Shown: piece by piece, positions 9,325 through 18,007 of the stretch | Position numbering within the stretch: the first letter of the stretch is position 1 | Layout: each line of letters opens with the position of its first letter | Origin: Aphanocapsa feldmannii 277cV | GTDB lineage: Bacteria; Cyanobacteriota; Cyanobacteriia; PCC-6307; Cyanobiaceae | DNA: 34,087 nt | Reading direction: 5' to 3' | Assembly: GCA_004768415.1 (NCBI GenBank) | Contig: SRMO01000084.1 | Location: 221,820 to 255,906 of the forward strand | The notes under the pieces: generated by a model | What the model saw: only the letters and a program-made list of their open reading frames with translations | What the model was told of the DNA's origin: nothing | Databases searched by the model: none | Program-made: the position numbers and the translations under genes

Positions 9325-11652
9325 ATGACCATCAGCCCACCGGAGCGTGGAGCCAAGGCCAAGGTCGTGGTGGACCGGGATCCTGTGCGCGTCTCTGCTG
9401 ACGTGCTCGGCACCCCCGGTCATTTCGACCGCAACCTCAAGAAGGGTCCAAAAACCACCACGTGGATTTGGAACCTTCACGCCCGCGCTCACGACTTCGA
9501 CAGTCACACGAGCGATCTTGAAGACATCTCCCGCAAGATCTTCAGCGCTCACTTCGGCCACCTGGCCGTTATCTTCATCTGGCTGAGCGGCGCCTTCTAC
9601 CATGGTGCCCGCTTCTCCAATTACAGCGGCTGGCTTGCAGATCCCCTGCAGGTCAAACCCTCCGCACAAGTTGTCTGGCCGATCTTCGGTCAGGAAATTC
9701 TCAATGGTGACGTGGGAGCTGGCTTCCACGGCATTCAGATCACCTCCGGTCTGTTCCAGCTCTGGCGGGCCGCCGGTTTCACCAATGAAAGCCAGCTGCT
9801 TGCCACGGCAATTGCAGCTCTGGTCTGCGCCGGCCTGATGCTCAATGCCGGTGTTTTCCACTATCACAAAGCAGCACCCAAGCTCGAGTGGTTCCAGAAT
9901 GTTGAGTCGATGCTCAACCACCACTTGGCCGGACTTTTCGGTCTCGGTTCGCTGGCCTGGGCCGGTCACCTGATTCACGTGTCACTGCCTGTGAATCAGC
10001 TGATGGATGCCATCGATGCGGGCGAGCCCCTGACGCTCGACGGCACGACCATCGCAAGCGTGGCCGACATTCCGCTGCCCCATGAGTTCTTCAATCAGGA
10101 CCTGATCGCGCAGCTGTTCCCCGGCTTCAATGCAGGCGTCGGTGCCTTCTTCAGTGGTAACTGGGCCGCCTACAGCGACTTCCTCACCTTCAATGGCGGT
10201 GTGAACCCCGTGACCGGTGGGCTCTGGATGACCGACATCGCCCACCACCACGTGGCCATCGCGGTGATGTTCATCATCGCCGGTCACATGTACCGCACCA
10301 ACTGGGGCATCGGTCACAGCATCAAGGAAATCCTCGAGGGTCAGAACGGTGACCCGCTGCTGTTCCCCGCCTCCAACGGTCACAAAGGGCTCTACGAGTT
10401 CATGACCACCTCCTGGCACTCCCAGCTGGCCATCAACCTGGCCATCGGTGGTTCCGTGAGCATCGTCGTGGCGCACCACATGTACGCGATGCCTCCCTAT
10501 CCGTACCTGGCCGTGGATTACCCCACGATGCTGAGCCTGTTCACCCATCACATGTGGATCGGCGGCTTCATGATCTGCGGTGCCGGCGCCCATGCCGCCA
10601 TCGCCATGGTGCGCGACTATGACCCCGCCCAGAACATCGACAACGTTCTGGATCGGGTGCTCAAGGCCCGCGATGCCATCATCAGCCACCTGAACTGGGT
10701 GTGCATCTGGCTGGGCTTCCACGCCTTCGGCCTCTATGTCCACAACGACACCATGCGTGCCCTGGGTCGTACCCAGGACATGTTCAGTGATTCCGCGATC
10801 CAGCTGAAGCCGATCTTCGCTCAGTGGATCCAGGGTCTCCATGCCGCTGCTGCCGGTGGCTACACCTCCAATGGCTGGCCCCTCGGTGCTCCCAATGCCC
10901 TGGCTGCCAGCAGTGAGGTGTTCGGTGGCAATCTCGTCGCCGTCGGTGGCAAGGTTGCCGTCGCTCCCATTGCTCTGGGCACGGCGGACTTCATGGTCCA
11001 CCACATCCACGCCTTCACGATTCACGTGACGGTGCTGATCCTGCTCAAGGGCGTCCTCTACGCACGTAACTCCCGTCTCATCCCTGACAAGGCCAACCTC
11101 GGCTTCGCCTTCCCCTGTGATGGCCCCGGCCGCGGCGGCACCTGCCAGGTTTCCGGTTGGGACCATGTGTTCCTGGGCCTCTTCTGGATGTACAACTCCA
11201 TCTCGATTGTCATCTTCCACTACTCCTGGAAGATGCAGAGCGATGTCTGGGGCACTGTGCTTCCTGATGGCACCGTCAAGCACATCACCAACGGCAATTT
11301 CGCCGAAAGTGCTGTGACGATCAACGGTTGGCTGCGTGACTTCCTGTGGGCCCAGGCCACCCAGGTGATCAACAGCTACGGATCTTCCTCCAGTGCCTAT
11401 GGCCTGATGTTCCTGGCCTCCCACTTCGTCTGGGCCTTCAGCCTGATGTTCCTCTTCAGTGGCCGTGGCTACTGGCAGGAGCTGATCGAGTCCATCGTCT
11501 GGGCTCATAACAAGCTGAAGGTGGCTCCCGCCATCCAGCCCCGCGCGCTGAGCATCACCCAGGGTCGCGCTGTCGGCCTCGCCCACTATCTGCTGGGCGG
11601 CATCGGCACCACCTGGGCCTTCTTCCTCGCCCGCACCCTTGCGGTCGGTTGA
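9325..11652 (+). CDS. psaA: Photosystem I P700 apoprotein A1
   Basis: One half of the PSI reaction-centre heterodimer in the thylakoid membrane. It binds P700, antenna chlorophylls, A0, A1 and, with PsaB, the 4Fe-4S cluster FX. The start [13 protein letters not shown] is the family N-terminus, although the frame stays open upstream to 9181. The 775 residues are slightly above the common ~767. The FX loop [12 protein letters not shown] provides both cysteines. Many membrane segments with His ligands are visible (e.g. [40 protein letters not shown]). The C-terminus ends ARTLAVG. psaB follows 18 bases later, so they form the standard psaAB operon. A CGGGGA stretch 8 bases before the ATG may help ribosome binding. 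Confidence 0.99.
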   Translation: MTISPPERGAKAKVVVDRDPVRVSADVLGTPGHFDRNLKKGPKTTTWIWNLHARAHDFDSHTSDLEDISRKIFSAHFGHLAVIFIWLSGAFYHGARFSNYSGWLADPLQVKPSAQVVWPIFGQEILNGDVGAGFHGIQITSGLFQLWRAAGFTNESQLLATAIAALVCAGLMLNAGVFHYHKAAPKLEWFQNVESMLNHHLAGLFGLGSLAWAGHLIHVSLPVNQLMDAIDAGEPLTLDGTTIASVADIPLPHEFFNQDLIAQLFPGFNAGVGAFFSGNWAAYSDFLTFNGGVNPVTGGLWMTDIAHHHVAIAVMFIIAGHMYRTNWGIGHSIKEILEGQNGDPLLFPASNGHKGLYEFMTTSWHSQLAINLAIGGSVSIVVAHHMYAMPPYPYLAVDYPTMLSLFTHHMWIGGFMICGAGAHAAIAMVRDYDPAQNIDNVLDRVLKARDAIISHLNWVCIWLGFHAFGLYVHNDTMRALGRTQDMFSDSAIQLKPIFAQWIQGLHAAAAGGYTSNGWPLGAPNALAASSEVFGGNLVAVGGKVAVAPIALGTADFMVHHIHAFTIHVTVLILLKGVLYARNSRLIPDKANLGFAFPCDGPGRGGTCQVSGWDHVFLGLFWMYNSISIVIFHYSWKMQSDVWGTVLPDGTVKHITNGNFAESAVTINGWLRDFLWAQATQVINSYGSSSSAYGLMFLASHFVWAFSLMFLFSGRGYWQELIESIVWAHNKLKVAPAIQPRALSITQGRAVGLAHYLLGGIGTTWAFFLARTLAVG

Positions 11653-11670
11653 CCTGACACCTCCCCTCCA

Positions 11671-13884
11671 ATGGCAACGAAATTTCCTTCGTTCAGCCAG
11701 GGTCTGGCGCAGGACCCGACGACCCGTCGTATCTGGTACGGCATCGCCACGGCTCACGACTTCGAGAGCCATGACGGAATGACGGAGGAGCGGCTTTACC
11801 AGAAGCTGTTCTCCACCCACTTCGGTCACCTGGCGATCATCGGCCTCTGGGTCTCCGGAAACCTGTTCCACGTCGCCTGGCAGGGCAACTTTGAGCAGTG
11901 GGTCGCCGATCCGCTGCACGTGCGTCCCATCGCCCACGCGATCTGGGATCCTCACTTCGGCCAGGGCGCCATCGCGGCCTTCACCCAGGCCGGCGCCAGC
12001 TCACCTGTGAACGTTGCCTATTCGGGCATCTACCACTGGTGGTACACGATCGGCATGCGCACCAATGCCGAGCTGTACATGGGATCCATCTTCATGATGA
12101 TCCTCTCGGCCTGGACGCTGTTCGCGGGCTGGATGCACCTCCAACCCAAGTTCCGCCCATCCCTGGCCTGGTTCAAGAACGCCGAGTCGCGCCTGAACCA
12201 CCACCTTGCGGTGCTGTTCGGCTTCAGCTCCATCGGCTGGGCCGGTCACCTGATTCACGTCGCCATCCCCGAGGCCCGCGGTCAGCACGTTGGTTGGGAC
12301 AACTTCCTCACCACGGCTCCGCATCCTGCCGGTCTGGCGCCGTTCTTCACCGGCAACTGGGGTGCCTACGCCCTGAACCCCGACACCCTTGACCATGCCT
12401 TCGGCACGGCCGATGGTGCCGGCACCGCGATTCTCACCTTCCTGGGTGGTTTTCACCCCCAGACAGAAGCGCTCTGGCTCACGGACATTGCCCATCACCA
12501 CCTGGCGATCGGCTGTCTGTTCGTGATCGCCGGTCACATGTACCGCACCAACTTCGGTATCGGTCACTCGATCAAGGAGATCCTCGAGGCCCACAACCCT
12601 CCCAGTGACACTCCAGGTGACCTGGGTGCAGGCCACAACGGCATCTTCGACACCCTCAACAACTCCCTGCACATGCAGCTGGGCCTGGCCCTTGCCAGCC
12701 TCGGCACGGTGACCAGCCTTGTCGCCCAGCACATGTATTCGATGCCGTCCTACGCGTTCATCGCCAAGGACTACACCACGCAGGCAGCCCTTTACACCCA
12801 CCACCAGTACATCGCCATCTTCCTGATGTGCGGTGCCTTCGCCCACGGCGCGATCTTCTTCATCCGCGATTACGACCCGGCCGCCAACAAGAACAACGTT
12901 CTGGCCCGGATGCTGGAGCACAAGGAAGCCGTCATCAGCCACCTCAGCTGGGTGTCTCTGTTCCTTGGCTTCCACACCCTCGGTCTCTACGTCCACAACG
13001 ACGTGGTAGTCGCTTTCGGTACACCCGAGAAGCAGATGCTGGTCGAGCCGGTGTTCGCCCAGTTCATCCAGGCTGCCAGCGGCAAGGCCATCTACGGGTT
13101 TGACGTCCTGCTGGCCAATGCCAACAGTGCCGCTTCCCTGGCCAGCCAGAACATCCCCGGCGACCACTACTGGCTGGCTGCCATCAATGGCAACACCGAT
13201 GTGTTCATGCCCATCGGTCCTGGTGATTTCCTTGTGCACCATGCCATCGCCCTGGGCCTCCACACCACGACACTGATCCTGGTGAAAGGTGCCCTGGACG
13301 CCCGTGGTTCCAAGCTGATGCCCGACAAGAAGGACTTCGGCTACTCCTTCCCCTGTGACGGCCCCGGCCGTGGTGGCACCTGCGACATCTCTGCCTGGGA
13401 CTCCTTCTACCTGGCTCTGTTCTGGGCGCTGAACACCATCGCCTGGACCACCTTCTACTGGCACTGGAAGCACCTTGCCGTCTGGCAGGGCAACGTTGCC
13501 CAGTTCAACGAATCGAGTACCTACCTGATGGGTTGGTTCCGCGACTACCTGTGGCTGAACAGCTCTCAGTTGATCAACGGCTACAACCCCTTCGGCGCCA
13601 ATAACCTCGCCATCTGGGCATGGATCTTCCTGGCCGCTCACCTCTGCTGGGCCGTCGGCTTCATGTTCCTGATCTCCTGGCGCGGTTACTGGCAGGAGCT
13701 GATCGAGACCATCGTCTGGGCCCACCAGCGCACCCCGCTGGCCAACCTGGTCGGCTGGCGTGACAAGCCCGTCGCTCTCTCGATCGTTCAGGCCCGCTTG
13801 GTCGGTCTGACCCACTTCACTGTGGGCTTCTTCGGAACCTTCGCAGCGTTCCTGATCGCCTCCACAGCAGGTAAGTTCGGCTGA
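11671..13884 (+). CDS. psaB: Photosystem I P700 apoprotein A2
   Basis: Partner of PsaA in the PSI core. 737 residues, matching the family, starting [20 protein letters not shown]. Both FX cysteines are present in [18 protein letters not shown]. Further signatures are [20 protein letters not shown], the [18 protein letters not shown] helix, and a C-terminal helix ending STAGKFG. It is co-transcribed with psaA and closed by a strong terminator 38 bases after the stop. It forms the right edge of the housekeeping block; the pigment region begins beyond it on the other strand. Confidence 0.99.
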   Translation: MATKFPSFSQGLAQDPTTRRIWYGIATAHDFESHDGMTEERLYQKLFSTHFGHLAIIGLWVSGNLFHVAWQGNFEQWVADPLHVRPIAHAIWDPHFGQGAIAAFTQAGASSPVNVAYSGIYHWWYTIGMRTNAELYMGSIFMMILSAWTLFAGWMHLQPKFRPSLAWFKNAESRLNHHLAVLFGFSSIGWAGHLIHVAIPEARGQHVGWDNFLTTAPHPAGLAPFFTGNWGAYALNPDTLDHAFGTADGAGTAILTFLGGFHPQTEALWLTDIAHHHLAIGCLFVIAGHMYRTNFGIGHSIKEILEAHNPPSDTPGDLGAGHNGIFDTLNNSLHMQLGLALASLGTVTSLVAQHMYSMPSYAFIAKDYTTQAALYTHHQYIAIFLMCGAFAHGAIFFIRDYDPAANKNNVLARMLEHKEAVISHLSWVSLFLGFHTLGLYVHNDVVVAFGTPEKQMLVEPVFAQFIQAASGKAIYGFDVLLANANSAASLASQNIPGDHYWLAAINGNTDVFMPIGPGDFLVHHAIALGLHTTTLILVKGALDARGSKLMPDKKDFGYSFPCDGPGRGGTCDISAWDSFYLALFWALNTIAWTTFYWHWKHLAVWQGNVAQFNESSTYLMGWFRDYLWLNSSQLINGYNPFGANNLAIWAWIFLAAHLCWAVGFMFLISWRGYWQELIETIVWAHQRTPLANLVGWRDKPVALSIVQARLVGLTHFTVGFFGTFAAFLIASTAGKFG

Positions 13885-13921
13885 TCTGATCCGAGATCCG
13901 CTTCATCGAGACGTCCAATCA

Positions 13922-13947
13922 CCCCCCGCTTAGGCGGGGGGTTTTGT
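13922..13947 (+). terminator. Rho-independent terminator of psaAB
   Basis: CCCCCCGC-TTAG-GCGGGGGG forms an 8-pair GC stem with a four-base loop and is followed by TTTTG. It begins 38 bases after the psaB stop. Confidence 0.93.
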
Positions 13948-14236
13948 CTTGTGCGGTTGTTTTTCCCAAACCCTGTTTGTCCACCTGCTTGCCCGGGGGA
14001 ACGAACCCCCTTGTTGCCCCAGGTGATCTCAGCAGGTTGGGCACCATATCCCGCCCGAAGCAGGCAACAGCAATGCTGTCCAACCTGCTATGGACCTATG
14101 GACCATCTCAACACCGAAAAGTATTGCTGCTACCAGCAGTGGAATTCGAGATGCGAGGTTTTCCAGAGATTCCCTTGAACATCCCTGTCTGAACAACGTG
14201 AGCAATGCCATGAAAGCGCTGCCAAGAAAGCAGAGT
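13948..14236. other. Gene-free stretch between psaB terminator and the Nif11-like gene
   Basis: I see no convincing gene, tRNA or repeat here. A few short open frames exist but lack family resemblance. The base composition drifts from GC-rich to AT-richer toward 14236, where the minus-strand pebA-pebB-unknown-Nif11 operon ends. No strong T-tailed hairpin for that operon was found. Confidence 0.5.
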
Positions 14237-14563
14237 TTAACTTGGCCAGGTTGTTGAGGGCTGCTGTTCAGTTCTTGCCATTGACATCAAAAGGGCCCGC
14301 CAAGGCGCTATATATCGAAATGCCCAAGACCAATGCTCAGGTTTAGTGTAAATCAACTCGCTAATCTCCTGATCAGAAAGAGAAGGAAATTCAGCTGCGC
14401 TAGCCCGCAAGAAGTCTACCGCAGTAAAGTGATAGCCTAGACGCTTGCCAATTTCCACAATATCATCGATCGAGCGAGCCGCCTTGAGAGACTTCATTTT
14501 GCCATGATCCATTGACAGATCACCTATAAACTTGGCAAGGTCTGTCTGTTTATTTTGAGTCAT
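14237..14563 (-). CDS. Nif11-like domain protein (108 residues)
   Basis: The N-terminal ~70 residues fit the Nif11 / nitrile-hydratase-type leader domain: LAKFIGDLSMDHGKMKSL, then SIDDIVEIGKRLGYHFTAVD, the usual 'helix, GY.F...DF' arrangement. The C-terminal tail (residues ~70-108) is Trp-rich (EHWSWAFRYIAPWRALL) with no Gly-Gly cleavage site and no cysteines, so a modified peptide precursor is not supported. The ATG at 14563 overlaps the stop of the upstream gene as ATGA, so translation is probably coupled. An upstream ATG at 14578 in the same frame is less likely. Last gene of the pebA-pebB-unknown-Nif11 chain; AT-rich compared with pebAB. Function unknown; a role in phycobilin or phycobiliprotein maturation is guesswork from position. 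Confidence 0.8.
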   Translation of the reverse strand: MTQNKQTDLAKFIGDLSMDHGKMKSLKAARSIDDIVEIGKRLGYHFTAVDFLRASAAEFPSLSDQEISELIYTKPEHWSWAFRYIAPWRALLMSMARTEQQPSTTWPS

Positions 14564-14877
14564 GCGTTTAGATACCAAATTGCGTATTGATTAGATTTGC
14601 AGACAATCTGCAAAACCAGTGGCCCGCCTGAACAACGAAGAAACCTCCACTTCAGGCCATTCTCGCAGCAGCCAGAGTCGATAAGGTGCTTTGCCGTTCT
14701 CGTTGCCTGCTCAAGTGGTATAGCTGTTGTATACAGCTTTGGGTGAACCTCATGGATCAGTTTCTCTATGTCTTTTGTTTGCGAATTGTGAAAAAGTTTG
14801 TCCTGAACTCCTGTGTTGGTCTTGAGGCGCTCGCCAAAGTGCCAAACGAACTGGTCCTGGTCAATCATTGAATTCAT
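14560..14877 (-). CDS. Unknown 105-residue protein coupled to pebB
   Basis: Not recognised. Its ATG (14877) overlaps the pebB stop as ATGA, and its own stop overlaps the Nif11-like start as ATGA, strong positional support for a real gene. The N-terminal ~40 residues (DQFVWHFGERLKTNTGVQDK, then DIEKLIHEV) have the rhythm of a diverged Nif11 domain, but the match is weak. The second half contains a cysteine cluster (LIDSGCCENGLKWRFLRCSG) followed by a hydrophobic stretch. A second in-frame ATG lies three codons downstream (14868). Composition is AT-rich, about 45% GC by eye, unlike pebA and pebB. No signal peptide or clear membrane helix. Confidence 0.65.
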   Translation of the reverse strand: MNSMIDQDQFVWHFGERLKTNTGVQDKLFHNSQTKDIEKLIHEVHPKLYTTAIPLEQATRTAKHLIDSGCCENGLKWRFLRCSGGPLVLQIVCKSNQYAIWYLNA

Positions 14878-15638
14878 GGCAAACCAGATTGAGAGCTTGT
14901 TTGAGCAGATTCCAAGTCAAACAGAAAGCCGTGGATGTAGGCCTCGGTCCAGTCACTGCCGTAGAAACGGGTCAGCATTCCTCTGGCCGGATCCTTTTCG
15001 GCCCGATAGTCGGTATAGCGCCGTTGACCCGCCAGTAATGCGTCACTGCGGTCCCCTTGCACAGGCCTGGCTTCACAGACCAGATCCAGATAGATCTCAA
15101 GATAGTCCACGAAGGCCGGAAACACAGTGGTCTCCAAGCTGGTCTCGTCATCCAGCGGCAGGCGGGTCCAAAGGAAGCCTTTCGAGAAATAAGGCTCCGC
15201 TTCCTGCGGAATGGGACCACCATCCGGGAGCCTGGACCGCCAGCGCTCAAACACCGGCTGCAGGCGTTTCCAGACAGGGGCCGTGTGGGAAGCATCGCGC
15301 TTGAGCACCGGCTGCAGGTCAAGGGCAATCAGATGACCCCCTGGCAAGCTCACCAAGTCGGCACCGAAGAAGGGCAAATCGTAGTGATGGTCAGGGTTGA
15401 TTACAAAATTCAGCACATGGGGAGGGCCTTCGGCTTCCACACAGGCGGCTCGGGCCTGGCGGATAGCCGGGGCCTTCACTGCCCAGCTGGTGGTGGTCAC
15501 TTCACTCCGCCGTGATCTCGGCCCCGTCATTGCCCGCTTCTGCTCGAAGCCAGCGGGAATGGGGTAGGACGTCAGCGCCAGACGCTCAGTCATGCGTGAC
15601 TTGGCGAGATCCAGAAAGCGCTTCCACAACCAACTCAT
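14874..15638 (-). CDS. pebB: Phycoerythrobilin:ferredoxin oxidoreductase
   Basis: Ferredoxin-dependent bilin reductase that converts 15,16-dihydrobiliverdin to phycoerythrobilin. 254 residues, close to the family's ~257. Signatures: NFVINPDHHYDLPFFGADLV, LPGGHLIALDLQPVL, the conserved SKGFLWTRLPLD region and, near the C-terminus, YRAEKDPARGMLTRFYGSDW. The pattern 'DYR.EKDPARGML...G..W' separates PebB from PebA. It overlaps pebA by four bases (ATGA) and is itself followed by the unknown 105-residue gene with another ATGA overlap. The PebA-PebB pair implies the cell makes phycoerythrobilin by the two-enzyme route and channels the intermediate. In other cyanobacteria pebAB is controlled by CpeR, which is encoded at 26282. 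Confidence 0.95.
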   Translation of the reverse strand: MSWLWKRFLDLAKSRMTERLALTSYPIPAGFEQKRAMTGPRSRRSEVTTTSWAVKAPAIRQARAACVEAEGPPHVLNFVINPDHHYDLPFFGADLVSLPGGHLIALDLQPVLKRDASHTAPVWKRLQPVFERWRSRLPDGGPIPQEAEPYFSKGFLWTRLPLDDETSLETTVFPAFVDYLEIYLDLVCEARPVQGDRSDALLAGQRRYTDYRAEKDPARGMLTRFYGSDWTEAYIHGFLFDLESAQTSSQSGLP

Positions 15639-16369
15639 CGGCCGGCTCCCTTGTTGGCGGCCACGGCGACTGGCGTGGCCGAACCCGGGAAGAGGAATTC
15701 ATGCACGAAGCGATCGGCCCACTCCTTGCCGAAATAGCTGCAGAACAGGCCGTGGGCCGGGTCCTTCTCGGCACTGTAGATGTCGTAGTCCAGCTGCAGG
15801 GCGGCCACTTCAGCCCGCAGGGCCGGGTTGGGAATCTGGGCATCGTGCATGGCCCAGTAGGCATCGAGCAACTGCCCGAAGGCCGCCGCGAGAGGGTCCT
15901 GCAGCGTGGAGATGGTGCCCCGGGCAAACAGCAACCAGGGGGAGAAGTAGCGGTTGGCGTCATAGCTGCGCATCTCCTCACCTGCCGCAAAGGCGGGGTA
16001 GCTACCCTGCAGGCGGCGGAGTGGCGCAAGGTAGTGCTCCAGGTAGGCGGGTTCCTGCTTCAGTGGTTGGAAATCCATCACCGCCACAAGCTTGTCGCGG
16101 GTGCCGAAACTGAGCAGGTCGATGCCCAGCAACGGCTGTTCGCGGTCATGGTCCGGGTAGGCCACGGCATTGAGCACCTGAACGGCAGCACCGGCATCCA
16201 ACCGGGTGGCCCGCAGCCGTGCGATGCCCGGCAGTTGCCAGGCCTGGCTGCGTATCCGTCCCTGTTTGCGGCTGGAATCAGCCGCATCGAGCCCCTGCGG
16301 CAGGGTCAATGCTGTGCCCCCCCGGGCAGCCACGTCGGCTGCCAGCCGTTCGAGGAACGCTTCGAACAT
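15635..16369 (-). CDS. pebA: 15,16-dihydrobiliverdin:ferredoxin oxidoreductase
   Basis: Reduces biliverdin IX-alpha at the 15,16 bond, the first step toward phycoerythrobilin. 244 residues from the ATG at 16369 (MFEAFLERLAADVAARGG). The frame stays open to 16549 but the upstream codons show no family resemblance. Family signatures: NAVAYPDHDREQPLLGIDLL, FGTRDKLVAVMDFQPL, YFSPWLLFARG and YSAEKDPAHGLFCSYFGKEW. First gene of the ATGA-linked chain pebA-pebB-unknown-Nif11. The 229 bases between it and the cpeU-like gene upstream may hold its promoter, but I could not pick a site. Confidence 0.95.
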   Translation of the reverse strand: MFEAFLERLAADVAARGGTALTLPQGLDAADSSRKQGRIRSQAWQLPGIARLRATRLDAGAAVQVLNAVAYPDHDREQPLLGIDLLSFGTRDKLVAVMDFQPLKQEPAYLEHYLAPLRRLQGSYPAFAAGEEMRSYDANRYFSPWLLFARGTISTLQDPLAAAFGQLLDAYWAMHDAQIPNPALRAEVAALQLDYDIYSAEKDPAHGLFCSYFGKEWADRFVHEFLFPGSATPVAVAANKGAGR

Positions 16370-16598
16370 CGCCTGGCCACAAGACCACGTCACAGTATGA
16401 CTCGGTGGCACGCCTGAGGAAACCCGTGCCAGCCGGCAAAGCGCGCCCTGCCAGTGGACAGGATCCCTTGCAGGGACTTGAGGCAGGAGCTCCAACGCGA
16501 CGCTTTGCAGCGTTCCTTTGGCGACAACAGACGAAAACAGCCGGTGCAAGCCTTCACAGGCAACCAGAGCGCTTCACGCAGGCGTTTTCCCGGACAGG

Positions 16599-17156
16599 TC
16601 AGCAGCGGGCCAGTGACGCCTGCCGCAGCGCCGCGAAGTCGGCATCCGGGCTGCAACGGATCTCCGTGCAGTAGCTCATCAGGCTGGGTCCATCCATCAG
16701 CCGCACGCTGCCCACCCGCACCCGCACGTCGTCATTGATGAACCAACAGCGTTCCACGCCGGTATTGCGGTCGTAATCGGTGTGGATGCTCAGCACGCCA
16801 TCGCAGCTGAACTGATAGCGGCTGATCACCGGGCGGGCCTCCACATAGCCCACATCGCGCATCAGACGACCGCGCAGCGGATTGTCGGTGTCCGGTAGAT
16901 CCACCAGCACCGCGGAATACTTCTCATCGGGGGGGCCTTGTCTGAAGGTGTCCTGCCAGTTGAAGCGGGCGCCACAGGTGGCCGCCGCCAGGGGCAGGCC
17001 CAGCTGCTCGCAGACCCGCGCCACGCTGGCGTCTTCATGGGGCAACAGGCTGACGATCAGGTTCGACTCGCCCGACTCGTCCTCCGCAGCATCGAAGTGG
17101 TGCACGGCGCGCTGGGAGAGCCAGGTGCCGGCACTCTTGGCAAAGAAGGCGTCCAT
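16599..17156 (-). CDS. cpeU: CpeS/CpeU family bilin lyase, CpeU-like
   Basis: S/U-type lyases are beta-barrel proteins that bind phycobilins and attach them to a cysteine of phycobiliprotein subunits, usually near position 82. The start MDAFFAKSAGTWLSQRAVHH is the family N-terminus ('F..KSAG.W.SQR..HH'), which favours ATG 17156 over an upstream in-frame start at 17201. Later signatures: FNWQDTFRQGPPDEKYSAVL, PLRGRLMRDVGYVE, RYQFSCDGVLSIHTDYD, ERCWFINDDVRVRVGSV, and SYCTEIR. A ~20-residue C-terminal tail after 'TEIR' is longer than usual. A second member at 25090 looks like true CpeS by sequence and position, so this copy is called CpeU-like; the exact target cysteine cannot be read from the sequence. 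Divergent from the pentapeptide gene. Confidence 0.8.
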   Translation of the reverse strand: MDAFFAKSAGTWLSQRAVHHFDAAEDESGESNLIVSLLPHEDASVARVCEQLGLPLAAATCGARFNWQDTFRQGPPDEKYSAVLVDLPDTDNPLRGRLMRDVGYVEARPVISRYQFSCDGVLSIHTDYDRNTGVERCWFINDDVRVRVGSVRLMDGPSLMSYCTEIRCSPDADFAALRQASLARC

Positions 17157-17248
17157 CCGCAGGGGAGGCTGCACGGCAACGGCTGGTGACGACGGTCCCA
17201 TGCTGCAGGGCCGTGGGGGAAGCTTGTCGGCAGCAGCTTCGAAGGTTC

Positions 17249-18007
17249 ATGCAGGGTCGCGCCCCGCTTTTCGGCTATGGCATGCAGGCAGCGGGCGCCG
17301 ATCTGCAGAGCTGCGACGGCTGCGATCTGGAGCTTGTCAATGCCGACTTCAGCGGCGCCGACCTGCGCGATGCCCGCTTCCGTGGCGCCGATCTGCGCGG
17401 GGTCGATCTGCGCGATGCCATGGCCTCGGCGGACTTCAGCGGCGCCAACCTCTGTCGGGCCGACCTGCGCGCTGCCGATCTCCGTGGCGCAGTGCTGCGC
17501 GACGTCCGCCTGGAGCTGGCCCGCTACGACCGTGACACCCGCTGGCCCGAGGGCTTCGATTTCGTCCGCAGTGGTGCAGTGGGTCCGGGAGCATCCCTTG
17601 CTGGCAGGTTCCTCAACACGGCTGATCTGCGCGGTATGGACCTGCGCGGGGCCCGCATGCTGGGTATCTATATGAGTGGCGCCGACCTGCGCGGCGCCCT
17701 GCTCCAGGACATCGGCTTCGCCAACGGTGACCTCCGCCGCAGCCGCTTCTGTGGGGCGCTGATGAACGGCTGCCGTTTCGGTTATGTGCAGGCGGAGCAG
17801 TGTGATTTCCGTGGCGCCGACCTCAGCGGCGCCGACTTCAGCGAGGTGGGCAGCATTGCCGGCGCCATCTTCAGCGGTGTGGTGGGGCTGGAGACCATTC
17901 GCGACCACCTGCTCAGTCGCCACTACAGGGAACTGGACTGCTGGAACAGCCTGGCCCGCTGCACCACCCGGGAGAGCATCGAGGCCAGGCAGGGAGCGGC
18001 GCCATGA
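17249..18007 (+). CDS. Pentapeptide-repeat protein coupled to cpeY
   Basis: 252 residues dominated by A(D/N)Lxx pentapeptides, forming two quadrilateral beta-helix blocks: residues ~15-90 (SGADLRDARFRGADLRGVDL) and ~125-210 (NTADLRGMDLRGARM, FRGADLSGADFSEVG). Between them is a loop with RYDRDTRWPEGFDF, a motif common in cyanobacterial pentapeptide proteins. No signal peptide. Start taken as ATG 17249 (MQGRAPLFGYGMQ); a GTG at 17186 in the same frame would add 21 unremarkable residues. Its stop overlaps the cpeY start as ATGA, so the two are probably translated together. Function unknown; the position, where many cyanobacteria keep cpeZ beside cpeY, suggests a phycoerythrin assembly or maturation role. 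That is inference. Confidence 0.85.
   Translation: MQGRAPLFGYGMQAAGADLQSCDGCDLELVNADFSGADLRDARFRGADLRGVDLRDAMASADFSGANLCRADLRAADLRGAVLRDVRLELARYDRDTRWPEGFDFVRSGAVGPGASLAGRFLNTADLRGMDLRGARMLGIYMSGADLRGALLQDIGFANGDLRRSRFCGALMNGCRFGYVQAEQCDFRGADLSGADFSEVGSIAGAIFSGVVGLETIRDHLLSRHYRELDCWNSLARCTTRESIEARQGAAP

Noticed and set aside
9982-13815. Minus-strand open frames of 657 and 604 codons opposite psaA and psaB
   Set aside because: Complete overlap with two unmistakable photosystem genes; Gly/Val/Asp/His-rich translations typical of antisense frames.
15512-16417. Plus-strand 301-codon frame opposite pebA and the start of pebB
   Set aside because: pebA and pebB carry clear family signatures; the opposite frame has none.
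17249-18007. CpeZ
   Set aside because: Position beside cpeY fits, but the sequence is made of pentapeptide repeats, not the HEAT-like helices of CpeZ.
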